Shown: one piece after another, positions 56,138 through 64,000 of the stretch
How positions within the stretch are numbered: the first letter of the stretch is position 1
Layout: each line of letters opens with the position of its first letter
DNA from: Roseateles asaccharophilus
GTDB taxonomy: Bacteria; Pseudomonadota; Gammaproteobacteria; Burkholderiales; Burkholderiaceae_C
Length of the DNA stretch: 64,000 bases
Assembly: GCF_004362405.1 (NCBI RefSeq)
Contig: NZ_SNXE01000001.1
Location: forward strand, 434,001-498,000
Direction: 5' to 3'
Program-made: the position numbers and the translations under genes
The notes under the pieces: model-generated
The model's input: the letters and a program-made list of their open reading frames with translations, nothing else
Databases searched by the model: none
What the model was told of the DNA's origin: nothing

Positions 56138-56551
56138 ATGGTGAACAAGACCTCTCCCGCGCCCAAGCCCACGGCGGCCGAGCTGGACCTGCTGCGCGTG
56201 CTCTGGCGCCTGGATGCGCCGGCCGATGCCAAGCAGGTGCATGAGGCCCTGCTGGCCGAGCGTCCCGAGGCCAGCTATGCCACGGTGCTGCGCCAGCTCC
56301 AGGTTATGCATGGCAAGGGCCTGCTGCTGCGCGACGAAAGCCAGCGCCCGCAGCGCTACATCCCCGCCCAGGCCCAGGACAAGCTGCAGACCCGCCTGCT
56401 CAAGGACCTGATCGCCAAGGCCTTTGCCGGCTCGGGCAAGGCCCTGGTGATGGCGGCGCTCAAGGGTCATGTGAGCGCGAAGGAGCGCGAGGAAATCCAG
56501 AAGCTGCTCCAACAGCAGCAGACGCCCGGCGCGCGCGACGGGCAGGCCTGA
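56138..56551 (+). CDS. BlaI/MecI/CopY-family repressor
   Basis: A 137-residue repressor. The winged helix-turn-helix is PTAAELDLLRVLWRLDAPADAKQVHEALLAERPEASYATVLRQLQVMHGKGLLLRDE, typical of BlaI/MecI. The C-terminal dimerisation helices follow (LLKDLIAKAFAGSGKALVMAALKG). Its stop touches the ATG of the M56 gene (overlap of one base), so the two form a regulator-sensor pair. The family is inactivated by proteolysis started by the sensor. An unusual palindromic operator lies directly upstream. Confidence 0.92.
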   Translation: MVNKTSPAPKPTAAELDLLRVLWRLDAPADAKQVHEALLAERPEASYATVLRQLQVMHGKGLLLRDESQRPQRYIPAQAQDKLQTRLLKDLIAKAFAGSGKALVMAALKGHVSAKEREEIQKLLQQQQTPGARDGQA

Positions 56552-58407
56552 TGAGCGAGCTCGATCTCCTGGTGCCCGCCCTGGGCTGGGCCCTGCTGCA
56601 CTTTATCTGGCAGGGCCTGCTGATCGGAGCGCTGGCCGCCGTGGCCCTGGCCGCCCTGCGCGGGGCGGATGCGCGCCTGCGCTACGCTGTCTGCGCTCTG
56701 GCCCTGCTGGCCTGCCTGCTGCTCCCCAGCGGCCATCTGCTCTGGCTGCTGAGCGAGCGTCAGAGCGCCAGCGCGCCCCCGGCCTTACCCGGCTGGCTGG
56801 CCGGCCTGGTGGCTCAGCTGCCGGCTCTGGTGAGCGCCTGGAGCCTGGGTGTGGGCCTGATGGGGCTGCGTCTGGGTCTGGGCCTGGCCTGGGTGGCACG
56901 CCTGCGCCGCCGGGCCCTGCCGGCCCCGGCCGAATGGCAGGCGCGGCAGGACGCCCTGGCCCGCCGCCTGGGCCTGCGCCGCGCCGTGCCCCTGCGTCTG
57001 TCGCCGGCCGGCAGCCTGGACGCGCCGGTGGCCATCGGCTGCCTCAAGCCCCTGGTGCTGCTCCCGGCCGCCCTGCTCAGCGGCCTGCCTGTGCCCCTGC
57101 TGGAAGCCCTGTTGGCCCATGAGTTGGCCCATGTGCGACGCCAGGACTATCTGGCCCATCTGCTACAGAGCCTGGTGGAGGCCCTGCTCTTCTTCCATCC
57201 GGTGGTGTGGTGGCTGTCCTCGCGCCTGAGCCAGGAGCGGGAGCTGGTGGCCGATGCCCTGGCCGCCCGCGCCCTGGACGACCCGCGCCGTCTGGCCCAG
57301 GCCCTGCATGCCTTGGCCGAGCTGGATGTCCGGGCCGGACCGGCCGCCCAAGACATCCGACCCCTTCCCCCGATGGCAATGAGTGCCCGCGGTGGTCGCC
57401 TGCTGCCCCGTATCGAACAACTGATGACCATGGTGATGATGAGCTCCTCCGATTCCCGCGTTGCCGGCTGGAAGCTGGCCCTGCCCGCCCTGCTGCTGGC
57501 CGGCAGCAGCCTGCTGGTGCAGGCCGCCCGCGGCCCTGCCGAAAACGCTGCCAGCCCCGTTCCTCCGCCCGACGCCGCCGTGGCACCCCAGCACCAGCAT
57601 GCTGGCAAGGTGGTGGAATTGCCGGCCGAGCCCGGCAGCATGGCCGCTCTGCTCAAGCTGCCTGTGAATGCCCGCCATATGCTGGTGCTGGACGAGGACG
57701 GCCGCGTGCTGGCCAGCAAGGCCCCCGATGTCGTGGTGCCCATCGCTTCCCTGACCAAGCTGCTCACGGCCATGGTGGTGCTGGATGCGCGCCAGGACAT
57801 GGACGAGACCTTGCAGGTCACGGCCGAGGATGTGGACCGCCTCAAGCACAGCGCCTCGCGCCTGCCCGTGGGCGCCCGCATGAGCCGGCGCGATGCCCTG
57901 GCCCTGGCCCTGATCAGCTCCGAGAACCGGGCGGCCTCGGCCCTGGCGCGCAGCTACCCCGGCGGGCCGGAAGGTTTTGCCCGCGCCGCCCAGGCCAAGC
58001 TTGCGGCCCTGGGCCTGAACCAGAGCCGGGTGGTGGAGCCCACGGGCCTCTCGCCGGCCAATGTGTCCACCGCCAAGGAATTGGCCCGCCTCGCGGCCGC
58101 CGCCGCCCGCTATCCGCAGATTGCCGAGATCAGCAGCCGGGCCAAGACCAAGGTCAGCGTCAACGGCCGCCCGCGCGAGCTGCGCAACACCAACCATCTG
58201 GTGGGGGGCAAGGGCTGGGACATCCGCCTGTCCAAGACCGGCTATACCGAGGAAGCCGGCCGCTGCCTGACCATGCGCCTGCTGGCCGAGGGCAAACAGG
58301 GCGTGCGCCACTTCGTGACCGTGGTTCTGCTGGATGCCGATGGCTCGGCCCAGCGTCTGGCCGATGCCAGGCGCATCCGGCAATCACTGGGCAAGCTGGG
58401 CGGCTAG
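56551..58407 (+). CDS. M56 (BlaR1-like) metallopeptidase fused to D-Ala-D-Ala peptidase (S11) domain
   Basis: A 618-residue fusion. The N-terminal half is a BlaR1/MecR1-type membrane metalloprotease with about four helices and the zinc motif HELAH (His190-Glu191, His194). The C-terminal half (about 368-618) is a peptidase S11 / PBP7-like serine enzyme with all three motifs: S-x-x-K (ASLTKLL, Ser400-Lys403), S-x-N (SSENRAAS, Ser457-Asn459) and KTG (562-564). BlaR1 normally ends in a class-D beta-lactamase-like sensor; here a DD-peptidase domain takes its place, so it may sense beta-lactams or cell-wall peptides and also cut them. It overlaps the BlaI gene. Confidence 0.88.
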   Translation: MSELDLLVPALGWALLHFIWQGLLIGALAAVALAALRGADARLRYAVCALALLACLLLPSGHLLWLLSERQSASAPPALPGWLAGLVAQLPALVSAWSLGVGLMGLRLGLGLAWVARLRRRALPAPAEWQARQDALARRLGLRRAVPLRLSPAGSLDAPVAIGCLKPLVLLPAALLSGLPVPLLEALLAHELAHVRRQDYLAHLLQSLVEALLFFHPVVWWLSSRLSQERELVADALAARALDDPRRLAQALHALAELDVRAGPAAQDIRPLPPMAMSARGGRLLPRIEQLMTMVMMSSSDSRVAGWKLALPALLLAGSSLLVQAARGPAENAASPVPPPDAAVAPQHQHAGKVVELPAEPGSMAALLKLPVNARHMLVLDEDGRVLASKAPDVVVPIASLTKLLTAMVVLDARQDMDETLQVTAEDVDRLKHSASRLPVGARMSRRDALALALISSENRAASALARSYPGGPEGFARAAQAKLAALGLNQSRVVEPTGLSPANVSTAKELARLAAAAARYPQIAEISSRAKTKVSVNGRPRELRNTNHLVGGKGWDIRLSKTGYTEEAGRCLTMRLLAEGKQGVRHFVTVVLLDADGSAQRLADARRIRQSLGKLGG

Positions 58408-58417
58408 GCGCCAGGGC

Positions 58418-59299
58418 TTAGCGCGCCATGAGCGCCAGACCGGCGCTGATGAGCAAGGCACCGCCCAGCCTCACAGGCCAGCGAAAGCGCTCGCCAAAGA
58501 CCAGCATGCCCACCAGGGTGGCGATCACGATGCCGGCATTGGTGTATCCCACCACCTCGGCCGCCGGCATCTGGCGCATGGCGTGCACGACCAGCACATA
58601 GGCCCAGCCGATGCACAGCGCGCCCAGCCCGCACAGACGCCAGGGCAGTCGCCGCGGTGGGCGCCAGGCACCGGTGCGCCGCTTCAGACGCAGGCTCAGG
58701 GCCGCAAAGGCGCAGAGATAGCTCAGCGAGACATAGCCCAGCAGCGCCCCCGTGCTGGGCAGGTAAGCGGTGGCGGCCTTGTCGCTGAGCGAATAGACGC
58801 TGGTGCTGAGCATGGCCAGCAAGGCCCAGGGCAGCGCCTTGCGAACCGCGGCCTGATCCAGGGCACTCGCGCCTGCCCCGGCCGAGCCCAAGGTGCTCAA
58901 GGCCATCACCACCAGGCCCAGACCGCTGACGCCCAGACCCAGCCAGGTGCCCGCGCCCAAGGTCTGTCCCAGAAACAGCTGCCCCCACAGTGCGATCAGC
59001 AGGGGTGAGCTGCGCACCATGGGATAGACCAGGGAGATGGGCGCCCGCTCATAGGCCTGGGCCAGGGCGATGAAGTAGATCGCATTGGCGAGCGCCGACA
59101 TGGCGGCCAGAGCGCAGAGCAGTGGGCTGGCCTGGGCCTCCTGCCACAGACTCCACCAGCCCCAGGGTGCAAACAGCAGCAGATGGCCCAGCAGGGCCCA
59201 CCACAGCGGCCAGCTGTCCTGAGGGGCACGGCGCGCGATCAGGTTCCAGCCCACATGCATGCTCACCGAGGCGCCCAGGGCCAGCACGGCGTGGTTCAT
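58418..59299 (-). CDS. EamA-family transporter of the phn operon
   Basis: A 293-residue, ten-helix protein of the EamA type. Helix 1 is AVLALGASVSMHVGWNLIARR, and a second repeat starts near residue 150. Its ATG at 59299 overlaps the phnN stop by four bases, tying it to the phosphonate operon. Proteins of this kind beside phn genes have been described as phosphonate-utilisation-associated membrane proteins; transport of a phosphonate or a breakdown product is inferred. It is the last gene of the operon. Confidence 0.85.
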   Translation of the reverse strand: MNHAVLALGASVSMHVGWNLIARRAPQDSWPLWWALLGHLLLFAPWGWWSLWQEAQASPLLCALAAMSALANAIYFIALAQAYERAPISLVYPMVRSSPLLIALWGQLFLGQTLGAGTWLGLGVSGLGLVVMALSTLGSAGAGASALDQAAVRKALPWALLAMLSTSVYSLSDKAATAYLPSTGALLGYVSLSYLCAFAALSLRLKRRTGAWRPPRRLPWRLCGLGALCIGWAYVLVVHAMRQMPAAEVVGYTNAGIVIATLVGMLVFGERFRWPVRLGGALLISAGLALMAR

Positions 59300-59868
59300 G
59301 CGGAGGCGGCAGTCTCGGCGGCTTCGATGACGCGCAGGAGCTGGGCCGCACCCTCGCTCAGCGTGCCCTCGTTGCGGATCAGCAGCACCTCGGGAGGCAG
59401 TCTCAGGCTCAGTGTGCGTGCCAGGCGGGCCTCGATGGCCGCTGCACTTTCGCGCGCGCGCGCCTGCAGACGCTGGCGCTGTGTCTGCATGTCCACGCTG
59501 ATGGCCACCGCCGTGAGCAGACTGAAGCGCTGCTGCGCCGCCGGCAGATGCTCCCGCGATCCGTTCATCACCACGGTCAAGCCCCGCGCCAGCCATTGCT
59601 CCACTTCCAGCCCGATGCCGTAGTCCAGGCCATGGCTGTGCCAGTGCAGGGCGAACAAACCGGCCCGGCGTCTTGCCAGGAACTCGGCCGGACTCAGGGC
59701 GATGTGGTTCTCCGCCCCGGCATCGGCGGGCCGGGTGATGTAGCGGTGGGCAAAGCAGATCCGATCCAGACCCTGTGGCCGGGCCTCGAGGGTTTCGCGC
59801 GCCCGGCGCAGCAGGCTGTCCTTGCCACTGCCCGAGGGGCCCATCACATAGATCAGGCGAGCACTCAT
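59296..59868 (-). CDS. phnN: Ribose 1,5-bisphosphate phosphokinase
   Basis: A 190-residue kinase with a guanylate-kinase-like fold and the P-loop LIYVMGPSGSGKDSLLRRA. RYITRPADAGAENHIALSPAEF is the PhnN motif. It phosphorylates ribose 1,5-bisphosphate to PRPP, the last step of C-P lyase phosphonate breakdown. ATG at 59868; a TTG at 59874 is an alternative. It lies 12 bases after the phnM stop. Confidence 0.93.
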   Translation of the reverse strand: MSARLIYVMGPSGSGKDSLLRRARETLEARPQGLDRICFAHRYITRPADAGAENHIALSPAEFLARRRAGLFALHWHSHGLDYGIGLEVEQWLARGLTVVMNGSREHLPAAQQRFSLLTAVAISVDMQTQRQRLQARARESAAAIEARLARTLSLRLPPEVLLIRNEGTLSEGAAQLLRVIEAAETAASA

Positions 59869-59880
59869 GCGCAATCCGGT

Positions 59881-61023
59881 TCAGGCCACACGGCGGCCCA
59901 GCACGCTCAGCTCACGCACGACCGGAAAGCCGTCGACCTCGGCCACACGCAGCACATCGGCGCGCAGACCGATGGCGATCTGCCCCCGGTCGTGCAGGCC
60001 ACAGGCGCGGGCCGGATTCAGGCTGACGATGGCCAGGGCCTCCGAGGGGCTGAAGCCCGCCTCGCGTTGCAGCACCCAGGCCGCCTGCAGCAGGCTGCTG
60101 GGCACATAGTCGGAGGACAGCATGTCCAGCACGCCCTCGCGCGCCAGCTCCAGGGCCGAGACATTGCCCGAGTGCGAGCCGCCGCGTATCACATTGGGCG
60201 CGCCAGCCACCGTGGCCAGACCCAGCTCGCGCGCCCGACGCGCCGCCACCAGGGTGGTGGGGAACTCGCTCATGCAGGCGCCCAGGGCCCGGGCCTCGTC
60301 CACATGCTCGGTCGTGGTGTCGTCATGCGTGGCCAGGGCCAGACCCTGCTGGCGCGCGAACTCGGAAAACCACAGCCGGTTGGGCTGGGCATGCTGGGCC
60401 TGGCGCTGCGGCGCGATGCGCACCTCCTCATCGAACTGGGCATCGCTCCAGCCCTTCTTGCCGGTGTAGTAGACGCGGGCATGGGCGATATCGTTCCACT
60501 GACGCTGACCCGGCGTGTGGTCCATCAGCGAGAGCAGCTTCAGGCGTGGATGCGAGGCAAAGGGCTCGAAGAGCTCGCGCGCATTGGGGGCCGGCAGCTC
60601 GCAGCGGATGTGCACCAGATGATCGGCGCGCAGCGCGCCCGCGGCTTCCAGCCGGTCCAATGCCTCCAGCACGGCCGCCTGGCTGCGTGCGCGAAAGCCC
60701 TCGCCATAGGGATCGCCCACGCCGATGGCGTCAAACACCGTGCTGATGCCGGCCGAGGCCAGCTCGGCATCATGGGCCTGTACCGCACCCAGCATGGGGA
60801 AGACGATCTTGGGCCGTGGCGTCACATGGCGCTCGAGATTGTCGGTATGGATTTCCACCAGGCCGGGCAGCAGCCAGTCGCCGCCCCAGTCCTCGGCCGC
60901 GGGCAGTGCGCTGCGACCGGTGTCGATGGCGGCAATGCGCCCGTCTTCAATCAAGACCTGACCCTGCACGGTCTCGTTGGCCAGCACGAGGCGGGCGTTG
61001 TGAATGATGCGGCTGTGGCTCAT
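59881..61023 (-). CDS. phnM: Alpha-D-ribose 1-methylphosphonate 5-triphosphate diphosphatase
   Basis: A 380-residue amidohydrolase-fold enzyme. The first metal motif is LPGLVEIHTDNLERH, followed by LSLMDHTPGQRQ and ATHDDTTTEHVDEA. It removes pyrophosphate from the RPnTP made by PhnI/G/H/L. Its ATG overlaps the phnL stop. Length and start match the family. Confidence 0.95.
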   Translation of the reverse strand: MSHSRIIHNARLVLANETVQGQVLIEDGRIAAIDTGRSALPAAEDWGGDWLLPGLVEIHTDNLERHVTPRPKIVFPMLGAVQAHDAELASAGISTVFDAIGVGDPYGEGFRARSQAAVLEALDRLEAAGALRADHLVHIRCELPAPNARELFEPFASHPRLKLLSLMDHTPGQRQWNDIAHARVYYTGKKGWSDAQFDEEVRIAPQRQAQHAQPNRLWFSEFARQQGLALATHDDTTTEHVDEARALGACMSEFPTTLVAARRARELGLATVAGAPNVIRGGSHSGNVSALELAREGVLDMLSSDYVPSSLLQAAWVLQREAGFSPSEALAIVSLNPARACGLHDRGQIAIGLRADVLRVAEVDGFPVVRELSVLGRRVA

Positions 61024-61754
61024 GCGGCCTCCTTGTGTTCATGGCTTGAGACCGCGGGGGCCGAAGCCATGGTGTGACAGCGGCTGGCCACGGCTTCCCG
61101 CACTTCCTCGTCGTGAAAGATGCCGACGATGGCGGTGCCGCGGGCCTTGGCTTCCTCGATCAGCTGCACCACGACGCGGCGGTTCAGCGCGTCCAGCGAG
61201 GCCGTGGGCTCGTCCAGCAGCAGCAGCTCGGCCGGGGCGATGAAGCCGCGCGCGATGTTCACGCGCTGCTGCTCCCCGCCCGAGAAGGTGGCCGGCGGCA
61301 GACCCCACAGACCCTGGGGCAGGTTCAGGCGGGACAGCAGCTCGGCGGCACGCGCGCGGGCGCGCTGCTCGTCCGTCTCGCCGGCCGTCATGGCGCGCTC
61401 GGCGACCACCTCCAGCGCCGACACCCGCGGCAGCACCCGCAGGAACTGGCTCACATAGGCCAGGGCCCGGCGGCGCAGCGCCAGCAGCTGCTGCGGCGTG
61501 GCGCTCACCAGGTCCAGCGTTCGTCCATCGGCGCCATGCACCAGGATCTCTCCGGCATCGGCCCCGTAGCTGCCGTACAGGCATTTCATCAGGGTGCTCT
61601 TGCCCTGGCCCGAGGGGCCCACCAGAGCCAGGCATTCGCCGCGATGCACGCTCAGTGACACGCCATGCAGCACCGGCAGCTGCAGGCCCTCGCGCAGATG
61701 CAGGGTGAAGGTTTTGCGCAGCGCGCGCACATCCAGAACGGGCAGCTTTGTCAT
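61020..61754 (-). CDS. phnL: C-P lyase complex ABC protein PhnL
   Basis: A 244-residue ATP-binding protein of the ABC class. Walker A is LVGPSGQGKSTLMKCLYG, the signature FSGGEQQRVNIARG and Walker B LLLLDEPTASLD. PhnL works in C-P lyase with PhnG, PhnH and PhnI to form the methylphosphonate-triphosphate sugar. Overlaps with phnK and phnM are four bases each. Confidence 0.95.
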   Translation of the reverse strand: MTKLPVLDVRALRKTFTLHLREGLQLPVLHGVSLSVHRGECLALVGPSGQGKSTLMKCLYGSYGADAGEILVHGADGRTLDLVSATPQQLLALRRRALAYVSQFLRVLPRVSALEVVAERAMTAGETDEQRARARAAELLSRLNLPQGLWGLPPATFSGGEQQRVNIARGFIAPAELLLLDEPTASLDALNRRVVVQLIEEAKARGTAIVGIFHDEEVREAVASRCHTMASAPAVSSHEHKEAA

Positions 61755-62560
61755 GGCGCGACCACCGAGGAGACCAGGAGTTGGGTGTAGGGATGCTGGG
61801 GATCGTCGAGCACGCGGTCGGTCAGCCCCTGCTCCACGATGCGGCCCTGGCGCATCACCAGGGTACGCTGAGCCAGCAAGCGTGCCACGCCCAGATCATG
61901 GGTGACGATCAGGGCCGAGAGTTGCAGGCGGCTGACCAGCTGGCGTATCAGGTCCAGCAGCCGCGCCTGCACCGAGACATCCAGTCCCGAGGTGGGCTCG
62001 TCCATCAGCACCAGGCGCGGATGCGTGACCAGATTGCGCGCGATCTGCAGGCGCTGGCGCATGCCGCCGGAGAAGGCGCGCGGGCTGTCATCCAGGCGCT
62101 CGGGGTCCAGTTCCACCGCCTCCATCCAGCGCCGGCCCTGCTCGCGCAGCGTCTCGTAGCGGCGCTCGCCCGCGGCCATCAGGCGTTCGCCCACATTGGC
62201 CCCCGCGCTGACATTCATGCGCAGGCCCTCGGCCGCATGCTGTTCCACAAAGCCCCATTCGCTGCGCGCCAGCTGGCGGCGTTCGCGCTCGGGCAAGGCA
62301 TGCACATCCACCCATTGCTCGTCGCTGCCGCGTCGGTAATGCACCTGACCCGGCGCGCAGGCGATGCGTCCGGCAATGCAGTTCAGCAGGCTGCTCTTGC
62401 CCGAGCCGGACTCGCCGACGATGGCCAGCACCTCGCCCGGATAAAGCTGCAGGCTGGCCTCCTGCACCGCCCAGACACCGGGGCGTGCGCCGGCAAAGCG
62501 GTGGCTCAGGTTGCGCACCTCCAGCAGCGGATGGGCGTTCTCGATGGTGGCTTGATTCAT
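61751..62560 (-). CDS. phnK: C-P lyase complex ABC protein PhnK
   Basis: A 269-residue ABC-type ATPase. Walker A is IVGESGSGKSSLLNCIAG, the signature FSGGMRQRLQIARNL and Walker B LVLMDEPTSGLDV. PhnK binds the PhnGHIJ core complex. The ATG at 62560 overlaps the phnJ stop; a frame extends upstream to 62668 inside phnJ but is not used. Confidence 0.95.
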   Translation of the reverse strand: MNQATIENAHPLLEVRNLSHRFAGARPGVWAVQEASLQLYPGEVLAIVGESGSGKSSLLNCIAGRIACAPGQVHYRRGSDEQWVDVHALPERERRQLARSEWGFVEQHAAEGLRMNVSAGANVGERLMAAGERRYETLREQGRRWMEAVELDPERLDDSPRAFSGGMRQRLQIARNLVTHPRLVLMDEPTSGLDVSVQARLLDLIRQLVSRLQLSALIVTHDLGVARLLAQRTLVMRQGRIVEQGLTDRVLDDPQHPYTQLLVSSVVAP

Positions 62561-63411
62561 GGCTGAAGCTCTGCCTGTTCGCGGCAGTAGTCGGTGTCGG
62601 AGCAGGTCCAGAGCGTCTCGCCACCGGCCAGGGGCACCTCGTCGAGAAAGCTGCTGCTGCTGCCGCACAGGGCGCAGGCATGACCCTGCGGCTCGATGTG
62701 GAAGGGCCGGTCCGCAAAGTCCAGGCTCTTCACCTCGGTATAGGGCGGTACCGCGTAGAGCCGCTTCTCCCGCCCGGCGCCAAAAAGCTGCAGGGCCGGC
62801 ATGCGGTCCATCTTGGGGTTGTCGAAAGAGGGTATGGGCGAGGGCGCCATCACATGGCGGCCATTGACCAGCACCGGATGGTCGTAGCTGCTGTCGATGC
62901 GGCCCCAGCGCGCCAGATCCTCGTAGAGCTTCACCTGGATCAGGCCGTACTCCTGGAAGGCATGCAGCTGTGCGGCCTCGCGGCGGCGCGGCTCCAGCTT
63001 GTACAGGGGCTCGGGCTGCGGCACCTGGTAGACCAGGATCTGGCCCTCGCGCAGCGCGCGCTCGGGGATGCGGTGGCGGGTCTGGATCAGGCTGGCCTCG
63101 GCGGTGCGCTCGGTGGTGGCCACGCCCGTGGTGCGGGCGAAGAAGCGGCGGATGTTCACCGCATTGGTGGTGTCGTCCGAGCCCTGGTCAATGACCTTGA
63201 GCGTGTCGGCGCGGCCGATCACGGCGGCCGTCACCTGGATGCCGCCGGTACCCCAGCCATAGGCCAGGGGCATCTCGCGCGAGCCGAAGGGCACCTGGTG
63301 GCCGGGCACGGCCACGGCCTTGAGCAGGCTGCGGCGGATCATGCGCTTGGCGCCCTCATCCAGATAGGCGAAGTTGTAGCCCTGGGCCGGGCTGCTGTGC
63401 GGGTGCTTCAT
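62557..63411 (-). CDS. phnJ: Carbon-phosphorus lyase PhnJ
   Basis: A 284-residue radical-SAM enzyme that cuts the carbon-phosphorus bond. The cluster ligands are in the C-terminal CALCGSSSSFLDE and CSDTDYCREQ, the family arrangement. NFAYLDEGAKRMIRRSLLKAVAVPGHQVPF begins the protein. It acts in the PhnGHIJ complex. Overlaps with phnI and phnK confirm co-transcription. Confidence 0.97.
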   Translation of the reverse strand: MKHPHSSPAQGYNFAYLDEGAKRMIRRSLLKAVAVPGHQVPFGSREMPLAYGWGTGGIQVTAAVIGRADTLKVIDQGSDDTTNAVNIRRFFARTTGVATTERTAEASLIQTRHRIPERALREGQILVYQVPQPEPLYKLEPRRREAAQLHAFQEYGLIQVKLYEDLARWGRIDSSYDHPVLVNGRHVMAPSPIPSFDNPKMDRMPALQLFGAGREKRLYAVPPYTEVKSLDFADRPFHIEPQGHACALCGSSSSFLDEVPLAGGETLWTCSDTDYCREQAELQP

Positions 63412-64000
63412 GCCGGTGTTCCTTCCTGCGCTGGCGCGGCCAGATCGGCCCGGATGGCGCGCAGCATCTGCAGTTCGGACTCGAAGGTCACGTAATGCGG
63501 CAGCTTCAGATGCTGGACAAAGCCCGAGGCCTCGACGTTGTCGCTGTGCGCCAGGGCGAATTCCTGCTGCTGTGCCGGGCTGGTGATCGCCTCGCCGAAC
63601 TCGTCGGCGCGCAGGGCGCGGTCCACCAGGCTCATGGCCATGGCCTTGCGCTCGGCATGACCCAGCACCAGGCCGTAGCCGCGGGTGAACTGGGGCGGCT
63701 GCTCGGCGCTACCCACGAACTGGTTGACCATCTGGCACTCGGTCAGCTCGATCTCACCGATCTCGATGGCAAAGCCCAGCTCATCGGGCACCAGCGTCAC
63801 CGCCACCCGACCATGGCGGATCTCGCCCGCAAAGGGGTGGGTGTTGGCATAGCCACGCTGCGTGCTGTAGGCCAGGCCCAGCACCCAGCCCTCGTCGCCG
63901 CGCGCCAGCATCTGCAGGCGCTGCGCCCGCGAGAGCGGATACAGCGGCGGCTCGCGCGTGATGTCGCGGGGCTCGGGATCGCCCGCGGGCGGCGTTTCCT
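63408..64000 (-). CDS. phnI: C-P lyase subunit PhnI (5' end beyond window)
   Basis: The open frame runs from the right edge without a start. The visible 197 residues match the C-terminal two-thirds of PhnI (about 360 in full): ETPPAGDPEPRDITREPPLYPLSRA, then DEGWVLGLAYSTQRGYANTHPFAGEIRHG and YGLVLGHAERKAMAMSLVDRAL. An internal ATG at 63911 is not the start. PhnI forms RPnTP together with PhnG, PhnH and PhnL. Confidence 0.95.
   Translation of the reverse strand, partial: ETPPAGDPEPRDITREPPLYPLSRAQRLQMLARGDEGWVLGLAYSTQRGYANTHPFAGEIRHGRVAVTLVPDELGFAIEIGEIELTECQMVNQFVGSAEQPPQFTRGYGLVLGHAERKAMAMSLVDRALRADEFGEAITSPAQQQEFALAHSDNVEASGFVQHLKLPHYVTFESELQMLRAIRADLAAPAQEGTPA

Overview
The window is about 64 kb of GC-rich, densely packed bacterial chromosome. 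The mnmG-rsmG-parA-parB block with embedded parS sites, the prkA-yeaH-spoVR trio, an exosortase-type acyltransferase, many GGDEF/EAL proteins and a C-P lyase operon suggest a betaproteobacterium of the order Burkholderiales, probably a Roseateles/Pelomonas-like member of the Sphaerotilaceae. That placement rests on gene content and protein style, not on a marker-gene phylogeny. I saw no rRNA, tRNA, CRISPR array, complete insertion sequence or prophage.

Layout. 0-22 kb: housekeeping and signalling. It holds a PAP2 phosphatase (cut by the left edge), three cyclic-di-GMP proteins (754, 9401, 13371), a FadH-like 2,4-dienoyl-CoA reductase, a double-hotdog thioesterase behind a cobalamin riboswitch, a GST, thioredoxin-fold and TPR exported proteins, a DUF1800/DUF1501 pair and a DUF3106-ECF sigma-small membrane protein operon. 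22-26.7 kb: the most unusual locus. A LuxR-type regulator without a LuxI is followed by a 56-residue double-glycine peptide precursor, a CvaA/HlyD-like adaptor and a CvaB-like C39-peptidase ABC exporter. Two copies of a lux-box-like site, CTGTAANNNTTGNCAG, lie upstream of the regulator and of the peptide gene. 27-34.6 kb: mnmG, rsmG, parA and parB with three parS-like sites, plus argC and small enzymes. 35-41 kb: prkA-yeaH-spoVR, then an exosortase-associated acyltransferase. 41-53 kb: an FAD-linked oxidase, a penicillin/AHL-acylase-family lipoprotein divergent from a FadL porin, a PduO adenosyltransferase, a WYL regulator divergent from an HNH-like protein, an AbrB/PIN pair and a GDSL lipoprotein. 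53.4-55.8 kb: two diverged copies of a DnaA-box-rich, AT-rich element flank queE and a triple-domain QueD; I read this as a candidate replication origin. 56-58.4 kb: a BlaI-type repressor and an M56 sensor protease fused to a D-Ala-D-Ala peptidase-like domain. 58.4-64 kb: phnI-J-K-L-M-N on the minus strand with an EamA transporter, all joined by short overlaps; phnI runs off the right edge.

How the genes work together. The peptide locus looks like a self-contained, density- or signal-regulated secretion system in which the regulator turns on its own gene and the exported peptide. The par genes and the DnaA-box clusters suggest the window lies close to a chromosomal origin. The phn operon gives C-P lyase phosphonate breakdown. 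Start codons were chosen from ribosome-binding sites and family lengths. High GC makes long false ORFs common on the opposite strands; these were left out.
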